Origin: Deinococcus yavapaiensis KR-236
GTDB taxonomy: Bacteria > Deinococcota > Deinococci > Deinococcales > Deinococcaceae
Length of the DNA stretch: 64,000 nt
Reading direction: 5' to 3'
Assembly: GCF_003217515.1 (NCBI RefSeq)
Contig: NZ_QJSX01000002.1
Location: 207,242 to 271,241 of the forward strand
Shown: piece by piece, positions 17,843 to 26,107 of the stretch
Position numbering within the stretch: position 1 is the first letter of the stretch
How the letters are laid out: every line of letters begins with the position of its first letter
Notes under the pieces: generated by a model
Databases searched by the model: none
The model's input: the letters and a program-made list of their open reading frames with translations, nothing else
What the model was told of the DNA's origin: nothing
Translations under genes and position numbers: made by a program

Positions 17843-18706
17843 TCACCGTCCCGCGCTGAGGCTCGACCCGACGCTCGCGGCGATCACGAGGGTCATGGCG
17901 AGAAGTTGCTGAAGCGTGAGGGCCTCGCGCAAGAACAGGAAGCCGACCGTGGCGGCGATGGCGGGTTCGAGGCTCATCAGGATGCTGAAGGTCTTCGAGG
18001 GCAAGCGCCTCAGGGCCATCATCTCCAGCGAGTACGGAACGGCGGAGGACATGAGGGCGACGCCGAGCCCCAGCATGATCGTCGTCGGAACGAGCAAATC
18101 CGCGCCTCCTTGAGCGAAGCCGATCGGCAAGGCGACGAGCGCCGCGACGATCATGCCGACCGCCAGTCCTTGCCCGCCGCTGAACGCTCGACTGACACGC
18201 GCGCCGAGCAGGATGTACGCCGCCCAGAACCCCGCGGCGAGCAACGCGAGACCCACGCCGAGCGGGTCGAGGCTGTTCGCACCGTGAATCGGCGCGATGA
18301 GGAGGATGCCGGCTGCGGCGAGCACGACCCACAAAAAGTCCAACTTGCGCTTCGACGACAAGACGGCGACGCCGAGCGGTCCGACGAACTCGAGCGTCAC
18401 GGCGATGCCGATCGGAATTCGCTCGATGGACGCGTAGAACGACAAGTTCATGAGGCCGAGCGCGAGGCCGAACACGACTGCCAAGCCGAGTTCGCCGCGC
18501 GTGTGCGCCCGGACGTTCGGACGCCACAAAAGCGCGAGGATGACGGCCGCGAATCCGATGCGCAAAGCCGACACGCCGAACGGCCCGACGACCGGAAAAA
18601 GGCTCTTGGCAAGCGCCGCGCCGCCTTGGATGGACACGGCGGCGAGCATCACGGCGAGCGTCGGCGGGAAGTTGAAAGGGGAAGGCGCAGCCCGCTCTAC
18701 GCTCAA
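17843..18706 (-). CDS. EamA-family (drug/metabolite) exporter, RhtA-like
   Basis: 287-residue membrane protein with about ten hydrophobic segments forming two EamA repeats (roughly 15-140 and 150-280). The pattern LRIGFAAVILALLWRP, SFYASIERIPIGIAVTLEF and YSLEMMALRRLPSKTFSIL is that of the RhtA threonine/homoserine exporter branch. The specific substrate is inferred. The start is TTG 18706, with GAGG about 7 nt upstream; no ATG is available in a sensible place. Confidence 0.88.
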   Translation of the reverse strand: MSVERAAPSPFNFPPTLAVMLAAVSIQGGAALAKSLFPVVGPFGVSALRIGFAAVILALLWRPNVRAHTRGELGLAVVFGLALGLMNLSFYASIERIPIGIAVTLEFVGPLGVAVLSSKRKLDFLWVVLAAAGILLIAPIHGANSLDPLGVGLALLAAGFWAAYILLGARVSRAFSGGQGLAVGMIVAALVALPIGFAQGGADLLVPTTIMLGLGVALMSSAVPYSLEMMALRRLPSKTFSILMSLEPAIAATVGFLFLREALTLQQLLAMTLVIAASVGSSLSAGR

Positions 18707-18736
18707 ATTCGGCCTCGCATGCCGGCCACTCTACAA

Positions 18737-18764
18737 GAAGACGGGGCCGCTTGGCCCCGTCTTC
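18737..18764 (-). terminator. Terminator after the glucan phosphorylase gene
   Basis: 12-bp perfect stem GAAGACGGGGCC/GGCCCCGTCTTC with a 4-nt loop, 17 nt beyond the stop of the minus-strand gene. Confidence 0.75.
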
Positions 18765-18780
18765 GTTCACGTTGTCAAGT

Positions 18781-21294
18781 TCAGGCCCACTTCAGCAAGC
18801 CGAGTTCCAAGTCGTTCGACAAGCCCTCGTGCGCGGGCAGGACGCGCGCTTTGATGGTGTACAGGCCGCTGTTTTCGAGGGGTACGCGCGTTTCGTACGT
18901 ACCGCCGTCGTTCACGGCGAGCGGCACGCTCGTGCGTGATCCTTCCCCTTCCAAGATGGCTTCGACGCGCACGTCGCGCGGCGTGAGGCCCGCGAGGTCG
19001 AGGCTCGCGCGCACCGTGACCGCTTCGCCCGGCTCGGCCGTGGCGGGCACGTCGGCGGACGCTTGAATGCTCACGCCGTTCCAACGATCGCGCACGTACC
19101 GCTTCCAGCCCGCGAGCTCCTTCGCGACGGCGAAGTCGTTCGTCTGAACGTTCAAGGCGCGTCGCGTGAGCGGCAGGTAGTACTTCGTGGTGTAGTCGAT
19201 CACTTGACGTTGCATGGAGAAGTCGGGCGCGACCGTCATGATGGCGCGCCGCGCCTTTTCGAGCCACGCGTGGTTGAAGCCGCGCTCGTCTCGGTGGTAG
19301 TACAGCGGCACGATGTCCTCTTCGAGCGTTTCGTAGAGGCTGAACGAGTCCGCGTCGTCCTGAGCGTCGAGGCTGCTGAATTCTCGCTCGTCGCCGATCG
19401 GGTAGCCGTTCGTGCCGTCGTAGGATTCGCGCCACCATCCGTCCAGGATGGAGAAGTTCAGCGCGCCGTTGAGGCTGGCCTTCATGCCCGACGTGCCCGA
19501 GGCTTCGAGAGGGCGGCGCGGGTTGTTCAGCCAGATGTCGACGCCTTGCACGAGGTGCCGAGCGACGTTCATGTCGTAGTTTTCCAGCACGACGATTTTG
19601 CCCTTGAACTCGGGTTCCTGCGACAGACGGTACAGTTCTTGGATGAAGGCCTTGCCGGGATTGTCGGCGGGGTGGGCCTTGCCCGCGAAGACGAACTGCA
19701 CGGGCCGCTCGGGATTGTTGACGATGCGCGCGAGGCGGGCGCGGTCGCGGAAGAGCAACGTGGCGCGCTTGTACGTCGCGAAGCGGCGGGCGAAGCCGAT
19801 GATGAGGGCGTCCGGCGACAAGACGTTCGAGGCGGCCTTGATGTCGGCGGCGCTCGCCCCGTTACGGCGCGATTGCTGAGCGACGCGTTCGCGCACGAAG
19901 TGGATCATGTCGATCTTGAGGTCGCGCAAAGTCGCCACGAGGCTTTCGTCGGCAATGCCCGGCAAGGCCGCTTCCCACATCTCGCGGTCTTCGAGACGGT
20001 CCTTCCAATCGTCGGGCAGGACGGTCGCGTAAAGGTCGCGCAGTCGCTGCGCGAGGAAGGTGAGGGTGTGGACGCCGTTCGTGACGTGTCCAATCGGCAC
20101 TTCCTCGGGCGCGGCGCCCGGATACAGGAAGTTCCACATCTTGCGGCTGACTTCGCCGTGCAGTTCCGACACGCCGTTCGCGGCGCGTGACAAGCGAAGC
20201 GCGAGGACCGTCATGGAGAAGGTCGGGCCCCACGGCTGGTCGTGGCGGGCGAGCTCGGTCATGCCTTCCCAAGTCGTGCCCATTTGCGTGGGGAAGTCGC
20301 TGAGGTAACGTCCGATGAGGTCGAGCGTGAAGGCGTCGTTGCCCGCCGGAACGGGGGTGTGCGTCGTGAAGATCGAGCCGCTCGCGACCGCTTCGACCGC
20401 CGACGCGAAGTCGAGACCGTTCGTGACGAGTTCGCGAATGCGCTCCAAACCCAAGAAAGCCGCGTGCCCTTCGTTCATGTGGAACACCGTCGCGTCCACG
20501 CCGAGCAGACGCAGGGCGCGCACGCCGCCCACGCCGAGAATGAGCTCTTGTTGAATGCGCCACTCTTGATTGCCGCCGTAGAGACGCGCGGTGAGAGAGC
20601 GGTCGTGCTCGTCGTTCTCGGGCAGGTTGCTGTCGAGCAGGTAGACGGGAATGCGCCCGATCTTGAGTTCCCACACGCGCAAGTGCACGTTGCGGCCCGC
20701 GATGGCGATGGACAGTCGCGCCTCGTCACCGCTCGGAGTGCGGGCGGGCTTGAGGGGCAAGGTGGTGAGGTCGAGCTCGTCGTACGCTTCCTCCTGCCAG
20801 CCGTCACGGTTGATCATTTGGCGGAAGTAGCCTTGGTGAAACAACAGGCCGACGGCCACGAACGGCAAGCCGAGGTCGGACGCGCTCTTGCAGTGGTCGC
20901 CCGCCAACACGCCGAGGCCGCCCGAGTAGATCGGCAGGCTTTCGTGAAAGCCGTACTCCATCGAGAAGTACGCGATTTTGCCGAGGCCTTGCGCGTGGCG
21001 AGTCGTCCAAGTCTCCTGCGCGTTCATGTAGGCGTCGAAGTCTTCGAGGACGCGTTGGACGCGCGCGACGTAATGCGAATCTCGCGCGAGTTCGTCGAGG
21101 CGGCTTTGGGAGCTTTCGAGGAGGGTGCGGACAGGATTGTGGTTGAAGCGCTCCCAAAGTTCGGGATTCAAATCGCGGTAGAGAGCCGAGGCGTTCGGCG
21201 TCCACGTCCAGTAGAGGTTGTAAGCCAGTTCCTCCAGCTGCCGAAGGGCTGCCGGGAGCTTCGGCAGGACGGTCACTTTGCCGAGAATGTTCAT
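18781..21294 (-). CDS. glgP: Alpha-glucan (glycogen) phosphorylase, DUF3417 type
   Basis: 837-residue phosphorylase that releases glucose-1-phosphate from glycogen or maltodextrin using pyridoxal phosphate. The N-terminal DUF3417 region (LRQLEELAYNLYWTWTPNA) marks the bacterial short-type glucan phosphorylases. The catalytic core has MEYGFHESLPIYSGGLGVLAGD, the substrate loop HMNEGHAAF and the PLP lysine in EASGTSGMKASLNGAL. The last 100 residues form an added beta-rich domain (VTVRASLDLAGLTP...), seen in some family members. A TAGAAT box 8 nt before the ATG suggests a near-leaderless start. Confidence 0.94.
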   Translation of the reverse strand: MNILGKVTVLPKLPAALRQLEELAYNLYWTWTPNASALYRDLNPELWERFNHNPVRTLLESSQSRLDELARDSHYVARVQRVLEDFDAYMNAQETWTTRHAQGLGKIAYFSMEYGFHESLPIYSGGLGVLAGDHCKSASDLGLPFVAVGLLFHQGYFRQMINRDGWQEEAYDELDLTTLPLKPARTPSGDEARLSIAIAGRNVHLRVWELKIGRIPVYLLDSNLPENDEHDRSLTARLYGGNQEWRIQQELILGVGGVRALRLLGVDATVFHMNEGHAAFLGLERIRELVTNGLDFASAVEAVASGSIFTTHTPVPAGNDAFTLDLIGRYLSDFPTQMGTTWEGMTELARHDQPWGPTFSMTVLALRLSRAANGVSELHGEVSRKMWNFLYPGAAPEEVPIGHVTNGVHTLTFLAQRLRDLYATVLPDDWKDRLEDREMWEAALPGIADESLVATLRDLKIDMIHFVRERVAQQSRRNGASAADIKAASNVLSPDALIIGFARRFATYKRATLLFRDRARLARIVNNPERPVQFVFAGKAHPADNPGKAFIQELYRLSQEPEFKGKIVVLENYDMNVARHLVQGVDIWLNNPRRPLEASGTSGMKASLNGALNFSILDGWWRESYDGTNGYPIGDEREFSSLDAQDDADSFSLYETLEEDIVPLYYHRDERGFNHAWLEKARRAIMTVAPDFSMQRQVIDYTTKYYLPLTRRALNVQTNDFAVAKELAGWKRYVRDRWNGVSIQASADVPATAEPGEAVTVRASLDLAGLTPRDVRVEAILEGEGSRTSVPLAVNDGGTYETRVPLENSGLYTIKARVLPAHEGLSNDLELGLLKWA

Positions 21295-21359
21295 ACCGCC
21301 CGATTCTACATCAAAGTGTCAACTGGACGCTTATCCCCACGGGACAATTGCCCGTCGCG

Positions 21360-22070
21360 TCAACCGCCCAAGTAGGCGTGAAGCACGCGCTCGTCGTTCA
21401 CGAGGCGAGCGGAGGGACCGCTGAAGGTGATGGAACCAGCCTCCAGCACGTACGTCCGCGCGCTGTGATTCATCGCGAGCTTCGCGTTTTGCTCCACGAG
21501 GAGAATCGTGACGCCTTGATCGGCGAGCTCGCGAATGATCGTGAAGATCTCCAGCACGATGATCGGCGCGAGGCCGAGCGAAGGCTCGTCGAGCAGCAGC
21601 AGCTTCGGGCGGCTCATCAACGCCCGCGCGATCGCCAGCATCTGCTGCTCACCGCCCGACAAGGTCCCGGCGAGCTGATGCCGCCGTTCTCCCAAGCGTG
21701 GAAAGCGCTCGTACATGCGCCGCAAGTCCTCCACGACTTCTCGGCGGTCGCCACGCAAGTACGCGCCGAGCTCCAAGTTGTCCTGCACGCTTTGCCGCGC
21801 CAGCACCTGACGGCCCTCGGGACTTTGGGCGATGCCAAGCCGCACCACCGCGTCCGGGGCGAGCCGCGTGAGGTCTTGCCCGCGAAACACGATGCGGCCC
21901 TCGCGCACCTTCAACAGCCGCGACACGGCCCTGAGGGTCGTCGTCTTGCCCGCCCCGTTCGCTCCGATGAGCGTGACGACCTCGCCTTCCTCGACGGTCA
22001 TCGACAAGGAGCGAATCGCCTGAATGGCGCCGTAATTGACGCTGACGTTGTCCAATTCCAGCAAAGCCAC
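21360..22070 (-). CDS. livF: Branched-chain amino acid ABC transporter ATP-binding protein LivF
   Basis: 236-residue ATPase with Walker A GANGAGKTT, the LivF-typical SPEGRQVLARQSVQDNL, signature LSGGEQQ and Walker B LLLLDEPSLGLAP. It energises import of branched-chain amino acids or related amides with LivG. The start is GTG 22070, with AAGGAG 7 nt upstream, 12 nt after the livG stop. Last gene of livKHMGF. Confidence 0.94.
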   Translation of the reverse strand: MALLELDNVSVNYGAIQAIRSLSMTVEEGEVVTLIGANGAGKTTTLRAVSRLLKVREGRIVFRGQDLTRLAPDAVVRLGIAQSPEGRQVLARQSVQDNLELGAYLRGDRREVVEDLRRMYERFPRLGERRHQLAGTLSGGEQQMLAIARALMSRPKLLLLDEPSLGLAPIIVLEIFTIIRELADQGVTILLVEQNAKLAMNHSARTYVLEAGSITFSGPSARLVNDERVLHAYLGG

Positions 22071-22082
22071 GCTTCGCTCCTT

Positions 22083-22862
22083 TCAAGCCTCGGCGCCGAG
22101 GTACGCCTCGACGACCTTCGGGTCGCGCGAAACGCTCGCCGGGTCACCGACGGCGATGAGCTCGCCGAAGTTCAGCACGGCGATGCGGTCGCACAAGTTC
22201 ATGACGAGGGGGACGTGGTGCTCGATCACGAGCACGGTGAGGTCGAAGCGATCCCGAATCGTGCGGATGAAGGTCGTCAACACACTCTTCTCCGCCGAGT
22301 TCATTCCGGCGGCGGGCTCGTCGAGCAGCAGCACTTTCGGTTGTGACGCGAGGGCCCGCGCGATTTCGAGACGTCGCTGATCGCCGTAACTGAAGTTCGC
22401 GGCCAGTTCGTGCGCTCGGTCGGCCAGTCCCACGAGGTCCAGCAACTCCCAAGCCTGCTCGCTCACCGCGCGTTCCTCGGCTCGGTCCGCACCAAAGATG
22501 CCGCGCCAGAATCCGGCGCTCGTTCGAGTATGTTGCGCGATCTTGACGTTTTCGAGCGCGCTGAGCGTGCGGAAGAGGCGGATGTTTTGAAAGGTGCGGC
22601 TCAAACCGAGCGAGGCGACGCGGTGCGGAGCGGCGTTCGTCACGTCGCGTCCCTCGAACTGCAAAGCTCCGCCCGAGGGCGGCGTCAAGCCCGTCATGAG
22701 ATTGAACAAGGTCGTCTTGCCCGCCCCGTTCGGCCCGATGAGCCCGAAGATCTCGCCTCGCCGCACTTCGAACGATACGTTGTTCACGGCGACCAAACCG
22801 CCGAAACGGCGCGTGAGTCCGCGCGCCTGCAAGATCGGCGCGCCGGATGCATCGGAAGTCAC
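22083..22862 (-). CDS. livG: Branched-chain amino acid ABC transporter ATP-binding protein LivG
   Basis: 259-residue ATPase with Walker A GPNGAGKTT, the characteristic LSRTFQNIRLFRTLSALENV block, signature FSYGDQRR and Walker B VLLLDEPAAGMN. It ends with LGAEA, as LivG proteins do. The GTG start overlaps the livM stop as GTGA. Acts as a heterodimer with LivF on the cytoplasmic face. Confidence 0.94.
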   Translation of the reverse strand: MTSDASGAPILQARGLTRRFGGLVAVNNVSFEVRRGEIFGLIGPNGAGKTTLFNLMTGLTPPSGGALQFEGRDVTNAAPHRVASLGLSRTFQNIRLFRTLSALENVKIAQHTRTSAGFWRGIFGADRAEERAVSEQAWELLDLVGLADRAHELAANFSYGDQRRLEIARALASQPKVLLLDEPAAGMNSAEKSVLTTFIRTIRDRFDLTVLVIEHHVPLVMNLCDRIAVLNFGELIAVGDPASVSRDPKVVEAYLGAEA

Positions 22863-23782
22863 TTCGCCACCTCCGCCTTCGCGGGCCGCGCGGACGGAGC
22901 GCGGCGGCGCGTGAACAACCCGACGAGACCTTGCGGCAAGTACAAGCTCGCGAGGACGAGGACGAGGCCGTTAATGACAAGCCGCCAATCTTGCAAGGGA
23001 CGCAGCACTTCCGGCAGGGCGGCGAGCAACGTCCCGCCGAGCACGGGCCCCCACATGTTGCGGCTTCCACCGATCAGGACGTACGCCAAAAAGGCGATCG
23101 AGGCGTCGAAGGTGCCTTGCCGCGCGTTCCAGGTGTTGAGGAAAGGCGCGCTCATCGCTCCGACGATGCCGGCGAGGACCGCGCCGATCACGAACGCCAG
23201 CACTTTGTAGCGCGTCGGCGGGATGCCCATGGCGTCCGCCGCGAGTTCGTCGTCGCGAATGGCGCGAAAGGCGCGCCCCGTGCGAGAGCGTTCGAGTTGC
23301 CGCGTGAACAGCAGGGTCACGGCGAGCAGCGGCAAGAACAGCAGCAGGTACTGCCAGCGGTCCTGAAAGCCGAACGCCTGCGGAATGCCGAACAAGCCGA
23401 CCGCGCCGCCCGTCACGTCGAGGTTGAGGGCCACGTACTGCAGGATCTGCACGAAGGCGACCGTCGCGAGCGCGAGGTAGATGCCGCGCAGCCGCAAAGC
23501 AGGAATGCCGACGAGCAAACCGAGCACCGCGCAAATCAGCCCGGCGACGAGCCACGTCAGCACGAACGTCCAGTTGCCGAGCGCGTCGCGCAGGCCCGCG
23601 AACGCCGGATTGACCAGCAGGATCGCCGCGACGTACCCGCCGAGCGCGTAGAAGCCGGGCGACGCGAGGCTGAGTTGACCGGACAGCAGGGGAAAGTACA
23701 AGCTCAGACCGAGCAGCGCTTGCTGAACGAGCGTCGCGAGCAAAAAGCCGTAGTTTTGCAGAAAGTCCACGCGCCGCCTCAC
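22859..23782 (-). CDS. livM: Branched-chain amino acid ABC transporter permease LivM
   Basis: 307-residue permease with eight or more membrane segments. Family blocks visible are SLASPGFYALGGYVAA, GIPALRLRGIYLALATVAF, RAIRDDELAADAMGI and the coupling region TRYKVLAFVIGAVLAGIVGAM. The C-terminal tail is basic (RRRAPSARPAKA). The GTG start overlaps the livH stop (GTGA). Pairs with LivH to form the translocation pore. Confidence 0.93.
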   Translation of the reverse strand: MRRRVDFLQNYGFLLATLVQQALLGLSLYFPLLSGQLSLASPGFYALGGYVAAILLVNPAFAGLRDALGNWTFVLTWLVAGLICAVLGLLVGIPALRLRGIYLALATVAFVQILQYVALNLDVTGGAVGLFGIPQAFGFQDRWQYLLLFLPLLAVTLLFTRQLERSRTGRAFRAIRDDELAADAMGIPPTRYKVLAFVIGAVLAGIVGAMSAPFLNTWNARQGTFDASIAFLAYVLIGGSRNMWGPVLGGTLLAALPEVLRPLQDWRLVINGLVLVLASLYLPQGLVGLFTRRRAPSARPAKAEVAK

Positions 23783-24747
23783 ACCTTCTGAATGACCGCT
23801 CGACCCAGCAATCCTTGCGGACGGACGAGCAGGATGACGAAGAGAATCGCGAACGCGACGGCTTCCTTGTACGCGCTGAATTGCGCGGGCACGAACGCTT
23901 CGGCCAGACCGATCACGAGTCCGCCGACGACGGCGCCGGGAATCGAGCCCAGCCCGCCCAGCACGATGACGGCGAGACCTTTGAGGCCGTACGTCACGCC
24001 GAAGTACGGCCCGGAGATGCCGAAGGACGTCGACACGAGCGTTCCGGCGAGGCCGCCGAGAAAGCCCGAGAGGAAGAACGTGATGAGGATGTACCGATCG
24101 ACCGAGATGCCGAGCAAGCTGGCCGTCGCGGGATTCTCGGCGACCGCACGAAGCGCCTTGCCGATCTTCGTGCGGCCGATGACGTAGCCGAGCAGCAGCA
24201 GGATCACGAGGCTCACCACGAAGATGATCACCTGCACCGTGCGAATGACGATGGGGGTATCGCCGACGTCGAAACGTACGGCGGGAGGCAAGCTTCCATA
24301 GATCGTGCTGGGAAAGGAGTAGATTTCCGCGCCGACGAGCAACTGGATGAGATTGACGAGCACGAGCGCCACGCCGAGGCTCGACACGAGCGCGAGCAAG
24401 GGGTCCGCGCCGCGCGCCCGCAGGGGACGAAAGGCGAAGCGCTCGATCAGCACGCCAAGCAGTCCGGCGAGCAGCGAGCCGAGCAGCAAGGCGAGCGGAA
24501 AGCCGATCGGCGAGCCGCCCTCGACGCCGGGAAACAGGTCGACGTTCTTCAAGATGCCGTTGATGCCGAATTCTCCCACCGCGAGCGTGAACGTCAGGTA
24601 CGCGCCGAGGGCGAAAATCGCTCCGTGCGCGAAGTTGATGATGCCGAGAATCGAGAAGATGAGCGTGTAGCCGAGGGCGAAGATGGCGTACACCGAGCCG
24701 ATGGAAAGGCCGTTGAGCAGGTTCTGCAAAAACTGCGCGAAGTCCAA
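23779..24747 (-). CDS. livH: Branched-chain amino acid ABC transporter permease LivH
   Basis: 322-residue permease beginning LDFAQFLQNLLNGLSIGSVYAIFALGYT, the standard LivH N-terminus. It continues with GIINFAHGAIFALGAY and the coupling loop RTKIGKALRAVAENPATASLLGI. TTG 24747 is chosen because AAAAGGAG lies 6 nt upstream; the open frame extends to 24798 without a ribosome site. A hairpin lies in the 74-nt gap from livK. Confidence 0.93.
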   Translation of the reverse strand: MDFAQFLQNLLNGLSIGSVYAIFALGYTLIFSILGIINFAHGAIFALGAYLTFTLAVGEFGINGILKNVDLFPGVEGGSPIGFPLALLLGSLLAGLLGVLIERFAFRPLRARGADPLLALVSSLGVALVLVNLIQLLVGAEIYSFPSTIYGSLPPAVRFDVGDTPIVIRTVQVIIFVVSLVILLLLGYVIGRTKIGKALRAVAENPATASLLGISVDRYILITFFLSGFLGGLAGTLVSTSFGISGPYFGVTYGLKGLAVIVLGGLGSIPGAVVGGLVIGLAEAFVPAQFSAYKEAVAFAILFVILLVRPQGLLGRAVIQKV

Positions 24748-24765
24748 GGCGGGCTCCTTTTGAAA

Positions 24766-24807
24766 GCCGTCAGCCATCAGCGACGCGAGGAGCGCCACGC
24801 TGACGGC
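24766..24807 (-). other. Intercistronic hairpin between livK and livH
   Basis: GCCGTCAGC (24766-24774) can pair with GCTGACGGC (24799-24807). A second overlapping copy, GGCTGACGG (24805-24813), gives an alternative pairing. There is no T run. It may protect the livK 3' end or dampen read-through into the membrane genes. Confidence 0.5.
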
Positions 24808-24821
24808 TGACGGAGAACGCG

Positions 24822-25979
24822 TTACTTCAGGAAGACGAACGAGCCGTTGCGCGCGTCCTTCATCTTGATTTGCGCGACGTAGAATTCCTTCTGATTGAGC
24901 TCGCCTTCCTTGTCGAACGAGATCACGCCGAGCGGGGTGCGGTAACTGCCGACCAAGATGGCCTTGTTGAGTTCGGCGCGCAGATCGTCAAGGTCCCACG
25001 TGTTCAGCTTCTTCTTGCGGTCGATCTTGCGCAGAGCTTCGACGAACACCTGCACGCCCGTGTACGCCTGGGCGGCGAACTGAGGCGGGTCCTTCTTGTA
25101 CTGCGCGCGGTATTCCTTGACGAACACTTGGTTGATCGCGCCGCTCTGCTGAGGCGAGTACGCCTGCGCGATGAGAATGCCGTCGCAGTCACGTCCGCAC
25201 ACCGAGAAGATGTTCGAGGTGTTCAGGCCGTTGCCGCCGATGATCAGGCCCTTGTACCCGAGTTGCCGCAACTGCTTGACGAGGTTGCCCCCGTCGGCGG
25301 CGAGGCCCGAGATGATGACGAGGTCGACTTTGGCGCCGAGAACGGCCGTGACTTGCGTCGTGAAGTCCGTGTCAGTCGTCTGGAACTTTTGCACCGTCAC
25401 CACGTCGAGTTTTTGCGCCTTCGCGGTTTCTTGGAAGGTTCCTGTCTCCGAGACGCTGAACGCATCGTTTTGCGCGTACAAGACCGCCACCCGCTTGATG
25501 TCCGGATCGAGCTTCAAAGCTTGCTTGACGGCGTTCGGAGCGACCACGGCGACCGGGGCGGAGACACGCGCGATGAAGTCGCCGATCTGTGGAATGCCCT
25601 TGGCGGTGTTGCTCGGTCCCAGCACGGGCACTTTGGCGCGTTCGGCGATCGGGTCGGCGGCGAAGGCGTGTTGAGAGAGGGTCGGGCCCACGATGCCGAC
25701 GACGCCGTCTCGAATGAGGTTCTGGAAGGCGTTGATGGCGCCCGCTTCGTCGCCGCCCGTGTCTTGAAACACGAGCTTGATGGGCGTGCCGTTGATGCCG
25801 CCTTGGTTGTTGAAGAACTTCTCGGCGAGGCGCGCGCCGATCACCTGCTCTTGCCCGAGAAGCGCGACGTTGCTTGTTTGTGCGACGGCCACGCCGATCT
25901 CGATCGGCGTAGCGACTTTTTGAGCGACGGTGAAGGAAAACAATCCAAGCGTCACGGCCAACAACGTTGCACGCTTCAT
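24822..25979 (-). CDS. livK: Branched-chain amino acid ABC transporter substrate-binding protein LivK
   Basis: 385-residue periplasmic binding protein of the Leu/Ile/Val-binding class. Signal peptide 1-19 (TLGLFSFTVA-Q), then IEIGVAVAQTSNVALLGQEQ, GARLAEKFFNNQGGING and VGPTLSQHAFAADPIAER, the classical lobe I pattern, and a C-terminal YTGVQVFVEAL segment. One Cys pair (VCGRDCDG) could form a disulfide. ATG 25979 has AGGAGG at good distance. First gene of the liv operon, behind a TATACT -10 box. Likely ligand: branched-chain or other hydrophobic amino acids. Confidence 0.93.
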   Translation of the reverse strand: MKRATLLAVTLGLFSFTVAQKVATPIEIGVAVAQTSNVALLGQEQVIGARLAEKFFNNQGGINGTPIKLVFQDTGGDEAGAINAFQNLIRDGVVGIVGPTLSQHAFAADPIAERAKVPVLGPSNTAKGIPQIGDFIARVSAPVAVVAPNAVKQALKLDPDIKRVAVLYAQNDAFSVSETGTFQETAKAQKLDVVTVQKFQTTDTDFTTQVTAVLGAKVDLVIISGLAADGGNLVKQLRQLGYKGLIIGGNGLNTSNIFSVCGRDCDGILIAQAYSPQQSGAINQVFVKEYRAQYKKDPPQFAAQAYTGVQVFVEALRKIDRKKKLNTWDLDDLRAELNKAILVGSYRTPLGVISFDKEGELNQKEFYVAQIKMKDARNGSFVFLK

Positions 25980-26020
25980 ACCAACCTCCTGGGGGTCCTA
26001 CTCGAACTGTGAGTGGCGTT

Positions 26021-26026
26021 AGTATA
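26021..26026 (-). promoter_or_regulatory. -10 box of the liv operon
   Basis: TATACT on the minus strand, about 40 nt before livK, leaving a short leader that carries AGGAGG. The -35 region (around ATCGTT) is poor. Confidence 0.55.
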
Positions 26027-26058
26027 GCGAACGATTTCACGAAACGATAGACGTCGAA

Positions 26059-26098
26059 AGGGAAGGAGGCACACCGTTCGTGGTGTGCCTCCTTCCCT
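26059..26098 (-). terminator. Terminator of dxs
   Basis: 17-bp perfect stem AGGGAAGGAGGCACACC/GGTGTGCCTCCTTCCCT with a 6-nt loop, 10 nt past the dxs stop and followed by TTTCG on the minus strand. Confidence 0.85.
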
Positions 26099-26107
26099 GC
26101 CGAGAAG

